Shown: positions 50,444 through 58,019 of the stretch, piece after piece
How the letters are laid out: every line of letters begins with the position of its first letter
Position numbering within the stretch: position 1 is the first letter of the stretch
NCBI GenBank assembly: GCA_026993355.1
Contig: JALWTX010000002.1
Span: 1 to 64,000, forward strand
DNA from: Flavobacteriales bacterium
GTDB taxonomy: Bacteria; Bacteroidota; Bacteroidia; Flavobacteriales; Flavobacteriaceae
Length of the DNA stretch: 64,000 nucleotides
Direction of reading: 5' to 3'
The notes under the pieces: generated by a model
Seen by the model: the letters and a program-made list of their open reading frames with translations, nothing else
Database searches by the model: none
Told to the model about the DNA's origin: nothing
Translations under genes and position numbers: made by a program

Positions 50444-51214
50444 TTATATTATCCGTCTCACATCACTCAACCGGTGAGAATAACGTTGAAATTTCCGGCT
50501 CCAAATCCCTTTTTCATCGATGTCGTCAATATGTGCATTGCCGTGTGAGTGGAAAATAGTGCCGTTGCCCAATAAAAATCCGACATGAATGACCTTGCCT
50601 TTGTCGTTGGTAAAAAATGCCAAATCACCGGGTTCGGCTTCATTTAATTTGATAGAAACGCCTTGTGTGGCTTGATCTTTGGCGTTGCGAAGCAAATGAT
50701 GTCCGCAGATTTTATAAGCCATTTGGGTTAAACCGCTGCAATCGAGTCCGAAATGCGTTTTACCGCCCCAAAGATACGGACTGTTTTCATACGTAAAAGC
50801 AAAATCCAATACTTGTGCTTTGTCGTGTTTGCCTGTAATATAATTGCCGGTAAAGATGCCGGTTTCGTTGCCTATTTTTATAGTCAATTTTTCAGGATTA
50901 AAATTGGGCAACACACTGCCCATGGGTAATAAAAATCTGCCGGATTGTGGAAAAATAACTTCGCTGACAATATCGGTCGTATAATAAGGCTGTTGGTCGG
51001 TAAGTGTTTCAAATTCATCATTCGAAATTACAAGCACCACTTTTTCATCAATCCAACCTTCATATTGTTCGTACATGGTTTTGATGTAGCGCCATTGTTT
51101 GTAAGTGTCCAATATTTCAAATATGTCACCAAAGAGCATTTGGGTCATAATTTCGGCTTCATCCGCACGGTCGGCACGAATGGGAACAATGGTGGCAAAA
51201 TTTAGGGCTTTCAT
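50444..51214 (-). CDS. C40-family NlpC/P60 peptidase with SH3-like domains
   Basis: A 256-residue protein from the ATG at 51214 (the more upstream in-frame start gives a non-conserved extension). N-terminal bacterial SH3-like modules (IVPIRADRADEAEIMTQMLFGDIFEILDTYKQWRYIKTMYEQYEGWIDEKVV) precede an NlpC/P60 domain: YLWGGKTHFGLDCSGLTQMAYKI (catalytic Cys), GDLAFFTNDKGKVIHVGFLLG (catalytic His) and the following HSHGNAHID. It is a gamma-D-glutamyl-diamino-acid endopeptidase type that recycles or remodels peptidoglycan. No signal peptide is evident, as in other Bacteroidota family members. Confidence 0.88.
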   Translation of the reverse strand: MKALNFATIVPIRADRADEAEIMTQMLFGDIFEILDTYKQWRYIKTMYEQYEGWIDEKVVLVISNDEFETLTDQQPYYTTDIVSEVIFPQSGRFLLPMGSVLPNFNPEKLTIKIGNETGIFTGNYITGKHDKAQVLDFAFTYENSPYLWGGKTHFGLDCSGLTQMAYKICGHHLLRNAKDQATQGVSIKLNEAEPGDLAFFTNDKGKVIHVGFLLGNGTIFHSHGNAHIDDIDEKGIWSRKFQRYSHRLSDVRRII

Positions 51215-51301
51215 AGGGGAGTTGAAATTAAAGATTAAATTTAGAGGCAAATATATTTTGTCTCTTAAACATTTGTAGTATTGTATTCAGTATTAGTGCT
51301 G

Positions 51302-51393
51302 CTGTCATTTCGAAGGAGTTTACGACTGAGAAATCTTAATATGAGATTTCTCACTGCGTTCGAAACGACAGGAAAACATTCGAAATGACAGCA
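51302..51393. repeat. Imperfect palindromic intergenic repeat
   Basis: CTGTCATTTCGAA at 51302 and TTCGAAACGACAG at 51360-51372 are outer inverted arms, with GAGAAATCT/AGATTTCTC as inner arms. A third arm, TTCGAAATGACAGCAG, follows at about 51379. The motif resembles the TCATTTCGA...GAGAAATCT repeat that I recall as dispersed in many Bacteroidota genomes. It lies between the NlpC/P60 gene and the thiolase gene. Confidence 0.65.
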
Positions 51394-51405
51394 GAAACTT
51401 TATTT

Positions 51406-52590
51406 TTATTCGTTTTCAATAATCATGGCGCCGGCGCCACCGCCACCGTTACATATGCCGGCAGCACCGTATTTGGCGTTATTGCGTTTTAAGGCGTTGA
51501 TCAGTGCCATAATAATACGGGCGCCACTTACGCCGAGTGGATGGCCAATTGATACGGCCCCGCCGTAAATATTACATTTTTCAGGGTCTAATTTCATTAA
51601 TTCCATATTGACCAAACCAACAACGGCAAAAGCCTCATTTAGTTCAAAATAATCAATATCATCAAGGCTTAATCCGGCTTTTTTAAGTGCTTTAGGAATG
51701 GCTTTGGCCGGTGCGGTAGTAAACCATTCGGGTTCATGTGCAGCATCGGCATAAGAGACAATTTTGGCCAATGGTTTCAAACCCAATTCTTCTGCTTTTT
51801 TCCGGGTGGTAATTACCAAGGCCGCTCCTCCGTCATTAATGGTTGAAGCATTGGCAGCGGTTACAGTACCGTCTTTGGTAAAGACCGGTTTGAGCAGCGG
51901 AATTTTTTCAAAATTGACATTTTTATATTCTTCGTCTTCGGCAAAAATAACCGGGTCACCTTTGCGTTGCGGTATTTCAACAGGAATGATTTCATTGTCA
52001 AAAATGCCATTTTTCCAAGCTTCTTTAGATAAGTGATAAGATTTAATGGCAAAGGCATCTTGTTCTTCGCGGCTGATGTCATATTTTTTAGCGCACATAT
52101 CAGCAAAAACGCCCATATGTTGTTGTGAGTAAACGTCTAGTAAACCATCTAAAATCAAGCCGTCTTTAAGCGTAATATCCCCTAATTTCACGCCTTTACG
52201 TCCCTTTAAGTAATGGGGTGCTTGTGACATATTTTCCATCCCGCCGGCGACCATTATTTCGGCATCTCCGGCTTTGAGTGCTTGGGCAGCCATGCTAACG
52301 GCTTTCATCCCGGAGGCGCAAACTTTATTGACCGTGGTTGCCGGAACCGTGTTGGGAATACCGGCATAGATGCTTGCTTGACGGGCAGGTGCTTGGCCTT
52401 CGCCGGCTTGCAAGACATTGCCCATATAAACTTCATCGACCAACTCAGGATCTAAATTGATTTTTTTTAAAGCGCCTTTAATGGCAATAGCGCCCAATTT
52501 TGGGGCAGGAATATTGGCTAAAGTGCCATTGAAACTGCCAATTGGAGTGCGGGCATACGAAACAATTACTATATCTTGTGGTGATTTCAT
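51406..52590 (-). CDS. Acetyl-CoA C-acyltransferase (thiolase)
   Basis: A 394-residue biosynthetic/degradative thiolase. It carries the active-site Cys in VNKVCASGMKA, NEAFAVV, GHPLGVSGARI with the catalytic His, and the second Cys in ICNGGGGAGAM. It joins or cleaves acetyl-CoA units (acetoacetyl-CoA, or beta-oxidation). Signatures fit acetyl-CoA acetyltransferase most closely (AtoB/PhaA-like). No other beta-oxidation gene is adjacent. It is divergent from the HD protein gene. Confidence 0.93.
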   Translation of the reverse strand: MKSPQDIVIVSYARTPIGSFNGTLANIPAPKLGAIAIKGALKKINLDPELVDEVYMGNVLQAGEGQAPARQASIYAGIPNTVPATTVNKVCASGMKAVSMAAQALKAGDAEIMVAGGMENMSQAPHYLKGRKGVKLGDITLKDGLILDGLLDVYSQQHMGVFADMCAKKYDISREEQDAFAIKSYHLSKEAWKNGIFDNEIIPVEIPQRKGDPVIFAEDEEYKNVNFEKIPLLKPVFTKDGTVTAANASTINDGGAALVITTRKKAEELGLKPLAKIVSYADAAHEPEWFTTAPAKAIPKALKKAGLSLDDIDYFELNEAFAVVGLVNMELMKLDPEKCNIYGGAVSIGHPLGVSGARIIMALINALKRNNAKYGAAGICNGGGGAGAMIIENE

Positions 52591-52662
52591 AATATTATTT
52601 TTTAGTTGCCTAAAATTACAAATATTTCAAATACTGTGCAGATGTTTGTACGAAAAATATCT

Positions 52663-52670
52663 TAATTTTG
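52663..52670 (+). promoter_or_regulatory. -7 promoter box of the 7TM-HD gene
   Basis: TAATTTTG, an exact TAnnTTTG match, 28 nt before the ATG. Confidence 0.5.
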
Positions 52671-52698
52671 AGCGGACTAACTTTTTAACGCATTTTGC

Positions 52699-54726
52699 AT
52701 GAAGAATTTTTTGAATTTATTTTATCGGAATTCAACCACGATATACAAAGTATTGATTTTGGCTTCGACCCTGATTTTAATTGTGTATTTTTTTTCACAA
52801 AATGGCCGTTTTCAATATGATTTTAGTCCTAATAAAATATGGGCCTATAATGATTTAACAGCTCCCTTTGATTTTACTTTGCGTAAAACAGATGAGGCCT
52901 TACAACGAGAAGAGGATTCGATCGAAAAAAATACACCTGTTTTTTTACAAAAAAAAGAAATTAATATTGATTCGGTTGTTCATAAAGTCAATAAAAGTTT
53001 ATGGCAGCGAGCTTTGTCAAGCGAAGAATTTAATGAGTTAAAAAATGCAAATCGTATTTTAATCCCTAAAATTTATCGGCAAGGTTATATCCAGAATTTA
53101 CCTTCTAACCTAACAAAGTTATCAATTATTGATAAGCACCGTTTGATCGAAACCGGTGTTGATAAAATTTTTACATCCCGTAAAATAGATCGTCTAATTG
53201 AGCGTTATTTTAAGGATAAACCTGCAATGGCAGCTGTTCTTAAAAAAAACTATAAAGAAAATTTGTCTCCGAACTTATTTGTCAATCAAGGTTTTAGACA
53301 ATCCGTTGTACAACAGAAAATAAGTGATATTAGTCTTAATAAAGGCCTTATTCGAAAAGGGCAGGTTATTATTAAGAAAGGGCAGCGTATTTCACCTCAA
53401 AAATATGAGGTACTTCTCTCATTAAAACAAGCTTCAATGGGCTATGCTAACCATACAATAAAAAACTATTGGATTTTTTTAGGCTATGCCATTTTAGTGT
53501 CCATGGTTTTATTTATGCTTTTGTTTTTTTTGAAAAAATACCGGCCTGAAATTTATGATAATAACTTAAAAATCAGTCTAATATTATTTAACATGCTCTT
53601 GGTTGTTGTGTTGACCAGTTTAACTATCCGGCATTATCCGGGTTATGTTTTTATTGTTCCGCTAATTATATTACCCTTAATATTAAAGGCTTTTTTTGAT
53701 GCAAGAGTCGCTTTGTTTGTCCATATTTTAACTATTCTATTGCTGGGTTTTATAGTTGCGAACAGTTTTGAATTTATTTATTTGCAAATTATGGCAGGAA
53801 TTGCCAGTATCTTAACTGTTTCCGAATTGACCAAACGTAGTAATCTTTTTACTTCAGTAGGGGGGATTGTTTTAATTTACATTATTGGTTATTTGGCTTT
53901 TCATTTAATTTATGAAGGAAATTTATCGGCTATAAACTATAATATTTTATTGCAATTTTTTCTAAATGGCTTATTGGCCATTGCTTTATCCCATCAATTA
54001 ATTTTGCTTTATGAAAAACTGTTTGGTTTGGTATCGGATGTTTCATTATTAGAGTGGTCGAATACCAATACCAAACTTTTGAAGCGGTTGGCTGACAAAG
54101 CTCCCGGGACGTTTAATCATTCTATGCAGGTGGCCAATTTGGCCGAGGCTGCTGCAAATGCTATTAATGCCAATTCTTTATTGGTTAGAGCAGGTGCTTT
54201 ATACCATGATATAGGCAAAATGCTCAATCCGTTTTACTTTACTGAAAATCAAACTTCGGGGGTTAATTACCATGATGATTTAGCACCTGAAGAGAGTGCC
54301 AAAATTATTATCAGGCATGTGTTGGACGGTATTGAACTGGCCCGTAAAAATAACTTGCCGGATCGCTTGATTGATTTTATACGGACTCATCATGGTGAAG
54401 GTTTGGTGCAGTATTTTTATAAAAAAGCTTTAGAAAAAAATCCGGAAATTAATCCTGACAAATTCAGGTATCCCGGACCAAATCCTTTTTCAAAAGAAAC
54501 AGCTATCTTGATGATGGCCGATTCCGTTGAAGCGGCATCCAAGAGCTTAAGAGAACCTACTGCAGAAAAAATTGATGAATTTGTAGACAAAATCATTAAT
54601 CACCAACTATATTCAGGGTTATTAGATAATGCCAATATAACTTTAAAAGAAATTTCCATTATCAAAAAACTCTTTAAGAAAAAATTAAAAAATATTTATC
54701 ATCTACGCATTGAATATCCAGAGTAA
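52699..54726 (+). CDS. 7TM-HD family membrane phosphodiesterase (PgpH-like)
   Basis: A 675-residue protein. One N-terminal membrane helix is followed by a periplasmic 7TMR-HDED domain (about 45-250), seven membrane helices (about 255-440) and a cytoplasmic HD domain from about residue 465: FNHSMQVANLAEAAANAINANSLLVRAGALYHDIGK (H474, H503-D504) and RTHHGEGLVQYFYKKA. Characterised relatives (PgpH) hydrolyse cyclic di-AMP. That role is inferred. It is followed by the tRNA cluster. Confidence 0.9.
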   Translation: MKNFLNLFYRNSTTIYKVLILASTLILIVYFFSQNGRFQYDFSPNKIWAYNDLTAPFDFTLRKTDEALQREEDSIEKNTPVFLQKKEINIDSVVHKVNKSLWQRALSSEEFNELKNANRILIPKIYRQGYIQNLPSNLTKLSIIDKHRLIETGVDKIFTSRKIDRLIERYFKDKPAMAAVLKKNYKENLSPNLFVNQGFRQSVVQQKISDISLNKGLIRKGQVIIKKGQRISPQKYEVLLSLKQASMGYANHTIKNYWIFLGYAILVSMVLFMLLFFLKKYRPEIYDNNLKISLILFNMLLVVVLTSLTIRHYPGYVFIVPLIILPLILKAFFDARVALFVHILTILLLGFIVANSFEFIYLQIMAGIASILTVSELTKRSNLFTSVGGIVLIYIIGYLAFHLIYEGNLSAINYNILLQFFLNGLLAIALSHQLILLYEKLFGLVSDVSLLEWSNTNTKLLKRLADKAPGTFNHSMQVANLAEAAANAINANSLLVRAGALYHDIGKMLNPFYFTENQTSGVNYHDDLAPEESAKIIIRHVLDGIELARKNNLPDRLIDFIRTHHGEGLVQYFYKKALEKNPEINPDKFRYPGPNPFSKETAILMMADSVEAASKSLREPTAEKIDEFVDKIINHQLYSGLLDNANITLKEISIIKKLFKKKLKNIYHLRIEYPE

Positions 54727-54807
54727 TTTCTTCGTTTTTTAAGCTTTTGATTTTTATAGAAATAAATGGAGTTTTTATATTATTTGAATAAAAAACATAT
54801 TTTTTTC

Positions 54808-54838
54808 TTGTTTAATTAAATTTAGGGTCTTATCTTTG
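54808..54838 (+). promoter_or_regulatory. Promoter of the tRNA-Ser/Pro/Arg cluster
   Basis: TTG at 54808-54810 and TATCTTTG at 54831-54838 are separated by 20 nt, a textbook Bacteroidota -33/-7 arrangement, about 37 nt before the first tRNA. Confidence 0.65.
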
Positions 54839-54875
54839 CACTCGCAATTCGGAATTAGTTAATTGAATTTGCATT

Positions 54876-54959
54876 GGAGAGGTGCCGGAGTGGTAACGGA
54901 GCAGATTGCTAATCTGTCATCGCGCAAGCGATGCCAGGGTTCGAGTCCCTGTCTCTCCG
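54876..54959 (+). tRNA. tRNA-Ser (GCT)
   Basis: An 84-nt class II tRNA. Acceptor stem GGAGAGG/TCTCTCC, anticodon loop TTGCTAA (anticodon GCT), a long variable arm CATCGCGCAAGCGATG and a normal T arm (GGTTCGAGTCC). The discriminator is G, as expected for Ser. Confidence 0.95.
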
Positions 54960-54967
54960 CACAAACT

Positions 54968-55045
54968 CGGGGTATAGCGAAGCCCGGTTATCGCGCCTGC
55001 TTTGGGAGCAGGAGACCGCAGGTTCGAATCCTGCTACCCCGACCA
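54968..55045 (+). tRNA. tRNA-Pro (TGG)
   Basis: Acceptor stem CGGGGTA/TACCCCG with an encoded CCA end, anticodon loop TTTGGGA (anticodon TGG) and T arm GGTTCGAATCC. C1:G72 is the usual proline identity pair. Confidence 0.95.
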
Positions 55046-55100
55046 ATGATAATATGAGGTCGTGCTGCCCTTGTGCAGAACGTTCATTCACGACGGGATG

Positions 55101-55158
55101 AGTCGCGTAGCTCAGCTGGATAGCGCATCCCGACTTTAATCGGGACGGTCACAGCGAC
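55101..55158 (+). pseudogene. Decayed 5' tRNA fragment (tRNA-Arg/Lys-like)
   Basis: TCGCGTAGCTCAGCTGGATA is identical to the tRNA-Arg(TCT) gene 84 nt downstream. After it comes an anticodon-like stem, TCCCGA/TCGGGA, with a 6-nt loop CTTTAA that looks like the Lys loop CTTTTAA minus one T, then GGTCACAG. There is no T arm or 3' acceptor strand; the sequence continues into unrelated DNA. The D stem has a mismatch. I infer a truncated tRNA gene left by duplication or recombination. Confidence 0.6.
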
Positions 55159-55184
55159 AGAGATTGAAATAGAATTACGCAAGA

Positions 55185-55258
55185 GGTCGCGTAGCTCAGC
55201 TGGATAGAGCATCTGCCTTCTAAGCAGACGGTCACAGGTTCGAATCCTGTCGCGATCA
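55185..55258 (+). tRNA. tRNA-Arg (TCT)
   Basis: Acceptor GGTCGCG/CGCGATC (one G:T pair), anticodon loop CTTCTAA (anticodon TCT), T arm ACAGG/CCTGT with loop TTCGAAT. Complete, CCA not encoded. Confidence 0.95.
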
Positions 55259-55274
55259 CAACATAAAATACAAT

Positions 55275-55351
55275 GGCTCCGTGGCGCAACTGAATAGCGC
55301 ATCTGATTACGGCTCAGAAGGTTACAGGTTTGAATCCTGTCGGAGTCACCA
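55275..55351 (+). tRNA. tRNA-Arg (ACG)
   Basis: Acceptor GGCTCCG/CGGAGTC (one G:T pair), anticodon stem TCTGA/TCAGA with loop TTACGGC (anticodon ACG, A34 normally edited to inosine), T loop TTTGAAT and an encoded CCA. Confidence 0.93.
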
Positions 55352-55490
55352 TTTATAAAAGCAACTTGTTGATATTCAATGAGTTGCTTTTTTATTTGTT
55401 GTAATTTAGACCGTATTTGGACCGTAAAATATCTATTTTTTCTTATCTAAAGTAACTTTTTTTCATTTTTCGGCTTAGAGAAATATTTAG

Positions 55491-55498
55491 TAAATTTG
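55491..55498 (+). promoter_or_regulatory. -7 promoter box of the type I R-M operon
   Basis: TAAATTTG, an exact TAnnTTTG match, 80 nt before the hsdM ATG. The rest of 55352-55578 shows no other signal I can name. Confidence 0.5.
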
Positions 55499-55578
55499 AG
55501 CAGAATAATTATTTGTGTTGAAAATAATAGCATTTGATTATTTTGTTTGATTTTTTAAATGATATAACTTTATTGAAT

Positions 55579-57045
55579 ATGTTTGAACAAGTTTTTAAAA
55601 ATGTAGATGATACTTTAAGAAAAGATGCTGGTTGTAGTAGTGAATTGGATTATATAGAACAAACTTCTTGGATTTTATTTTTAAAATATTTAGATGATTT
55701 AGAAAAAGACAAAGAAATAGCCGCACGTTTGTCTGGAAACACCTATCAAAGAATTATTGAACCTAAATTTCAATGGCAAAATTGGGCAGCACCCAAACTG
55801 GAAAACGGTAAAATTGATCATAACGCCATGACGGGTGATGATTTGATTGATTTTGTCAACCAAGAGTTGTTTCCTTACCTTAAAAAATTTAAAGAAAAAG
55901 CCACAAGTCCTGATACCATTGAATATAAAATAGGCGAAATTTTTAGCGAACTGAAAAACCGTTTGCAAAGTGGCTATAATCTACGGGAAGTTATCAATCT
56001 TATTGACAGCTTACATTTTATGTCAAGTGCCGAAAAGCACGAAATGAGCCATTTGTATGAAAGCAAAATTAAAAACATGGGCAACGCCGGACGTAACGGT
56101 GGCGAATACTATACACCGCGTTCGTTGATTAGAACCATTGTAAAAGTTGTTGACCCTAACATAGGAGAAACAATTTATGATGGTGCTGTCGGGAGTGCCG
56201 GCTTTTTGGTGGAAGCTTACGCTTATCTGGTTCAAAAAGCACAAACTACAAAAGGCGGTTTATCTACCCAAGATGTTGAAATACTGCAAAAGAAAACCTT
56301 CTATGGCAAAGAAAAAAAATCCCTAGCTTATATTATCGGGGTTATGAATATGATTTTTCATGGTATTGAAGCCCCCAACATTATTCATACCAATACTTTG
56401 GCTGAAAATTTAGCTGATATACAGGAAAAAGACCGCTACGACATTGTTTTGGCAAATCCGCCTTTTGGCGGAAAAGAACGTGCAGAAGTGCAACAGAATT
56501 TCCCGATTAAAACAAGTGAAACAGCCAGTTTGTTTTTACAGCATTTCATCAAAATATTAAAAGCAGGCGGACGAGCCGGTATTGTTATTAAAAATACGTT
56601 TTTAAGTAATACCGATAATGCCAGCATTGCTTTACGGAAAGAGTTGCTGACCCGTTGCAATCTGCATACAGTATTGGATCTGCCGGGTGGCACTTTTACC
56701 GGTGCGGGAGTAAAAACAGTCGTGCTCTTTTTTGAAAAGGGCAAACCCACGAAACAAACGTGGTTTTATCAGTTAAATCTAGACCGGAATTTAGGCAAGA
56801 CCAATCCGCTTAACGAAAAGGATTTGGCAGATTTTCTTAAATTACAAAAGACCAAAGCCGAAAGCGAAAACTCTTGGATGGTAAACATAAAAGACATAGA
56901 CCAAACAACTTATGATTTATCCGTTAAAAACCCAAACGCACCCGAAGAACCACCTTTGCGTGAGCCAAAAGAAATTTTAAAAGAAATGGCAGAACTGGAC
57001 AAACAAAGTGCTGAAATTCTTAACACCATTAAAGAGATGCTATGA
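55579..57045 (+). CDS. hsdM: Type I restriction-modification system DNA methyltransferase subunit
   Basis: A 488-residue N6-adenine methyltransferase subunit from the ATG at 55579 (the more upstream start at 55534 adds residues not typical of HsdM). HsdM_N domain: MFEQVFKNVDDTLRKDAGCSSELDYIEQTSWILFLKYLDDLE. SAM motif I is DGAVGSAGFL (201-210) and the catalytic motif IV is NPPFGG (293-298). With HsdS it methylates a bipartite site; with HsdR it cuts unmodified DNA. The 3' end overlaps the RhuM-like gene by 4 nt (ATGA). First gene of the island. Confidence 0.95.
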   Translation: MFEQVFKNVDDTLRKDAGCSSELDYIEQTSWILFLKYLDDLEKDKEIAARLSGNTYQRIIEPKFQWQNWAAPKLENGKIDHNAMTGDDLIDFVNQELFPYLKKFKEKATSPDTIEYKIGEIFSELKNRLQSGYNLREVINLIDSLHFMSSAEKHEMSHLYESKIKNMGNAGRNGGEYYTPRSLIRTIVKVVDPNIGETIYDGAVGSAGFLVEAYAYLVQKAQTTKGGLSTQDVEILQKKTFYGKEKKSLAYIIGVMNMIFHGIEAPNIIHTNTLAENLADIQEKDRYDIVLANPPFGGKERAEVQQNFPIKTSETASLFLQHFIKILKAGGRAGIVIKNTFLSNTDNASIALRKELLTRCNLHTVLDLPGGTFTGAGVKTVVLFFEKGKPTKQTWFYQLNLDRNLGKTNPLNEKDLADFLKLQKTKAESENSWMVNIKDIDQTTYDLSVKNPNAPEEPPLREPKEILKEMAELDKQSAEILNTIKEML

Positions 57046-57902
57046 AAAACGAAATTGTTATTTACCAAGCAAAGGAACTTACGCAACATATAGAAGTAAG
57101 AATTGAAGATGAAACAGTATGGTTAAACCGTCAACAAATGGCATTGTTGTTTGGTAGAGATGTAAAAACCATTGGAAAACACATTAACAATGCGTTAAAA
57201 GAAGAATTGCAAGGGCTCCCAACTGTCGCAAAATTTGCGACAGTTCAAAATGAAGGCGGAAGATTAGTAGAAAGACAAATTGAATATTATAACTTGGATG
57301 TCATAATTTCAGTAGGTTACAGAGTTAAATCCAATGAAGGAATACAATTTCGTATTTGGGCAAACAAGATATTAAAAGATTATTTGTTAAAAGGATATGC
57401 CCTAAACCAACGGATGAACCGCATTGAAGATAATGTGCAGCAACTTGCCAAAAAAGTAGAAGGCATTGATTTGCAAATACAAGCAAATTTACCGCCCAAC
57501 CAAGGTGTTTTTTTCAACGGACAAGTGTTTGATGCTTACACTTTTATGTCCGGTTTATTCCGTTCTGCTAATAAATCTATCATATTGATAGACAATTATA
57601 TTGACGACACCGTGCTTACCCATTTAACCAAAAGAAAAAAAGGCGTAAAAGCTACTATTTTTACAAAAGCCATTACCAAGCAATTAAAATTAGATGTAAA
57701 AAAACACAATGCACAATACGAACCTATTCAGATTAAAATATTAAAAGAAGCACACGACCGTTTTTTAATCATTGACGAAAAAGAAGTCTATCATATTGGT
57801 GCCAGTCTAAAAGATTTGGGTAAAAAATGGTTTGCCTTTTCTAAAATGGACATCTCTTCTGTGAAAGTTTTGGACAAACTAAAAGAGGAAAATTTGATAT
57901 GA
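57042..57902 (+). CDS. RhuM-family protein fused to a PLD-like domain
   Basis: A 286-residue protein. Residues 1-120 are the RhuM domain (VRIEDETVWLNRQQMALLFGRDVKTIGKHINNALKEELQ, ERQIEYYNLDVIISVGYRVKSNEGIQFRIWANKILKDYLLKGYALN). A short coiled coil follows (121-145). Residues about 155-285 look like one phospholipase-D-type half (FMSGLFRSANKSIILIDNYIDDTVLTHL, HDRFLIID at 238-245, GASLKDLGKKWFAF). His is kept but Lys of HxK is Arg. RhuM genes are often inside type I R-M loci. A regulatory or abortive-defence role is inferred only. It sits between hsdM and hsdS. Confidence 0.8.
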   Translation: MKNEIVIYQAKELTQHIEVRIEDETVWLNRQQMALLFGRDVKTIGKHINNALKEELQGLPTVAKFATVQNEGGRLVERQIEYYNLDVIISVGYRVKSNEGIQFRIWANKILKDYLLKGYALNQRMNRIEDNVQQLAKKVEGIDLQIQANLPPNQGVFFNGQVFDAYTFMSGLFRSANKSIILIDNYIDDTVLTHLTKRKKGVKATIFTKAITKQLKLDVKKHNAQYEPIQIKILKEAHDRFLIIDEKEVYHIGASLKDLGKKWFAFSKMDISSVKVLDKLKEENLI

Positions 57903-58019
57903 AAAAACAAGGGACAAGGGACAGAGGACAAGGGATAATGAACGTTGGACAATGGAACAAGTCCCGTTAGGGACAAAACCTTTGTAAAATAAGTAAAACA
58001 CTAACAATAAGCACTGTAG
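57903..58019 (+). repeat. Microrepeat-rich spacer between the RhuM-like gene and hsdS
   Basis: The spacer consists of short direct repeats (GGGACAAGGGACAGAGGACAAG pattern), a small hairpin GTCCC/GGGAC (57961-57974) with loop GTTA, and a GTAGGTGCGAAACAT stretch. I recall both the GTCCC...GGGAC hairpin and the GTGCGAAACAT stretch from dispersed intergenic repeats of other Bacteroidota. No gene is seen. Confidence 0.5.

Noticed and set aside
55101-55158. Functional tRNA-Lys
   Set aside because: The anticodon loop has only six nucleotides, the D stem is mismatched, and the T arm and 3' acceptor strand are missing.
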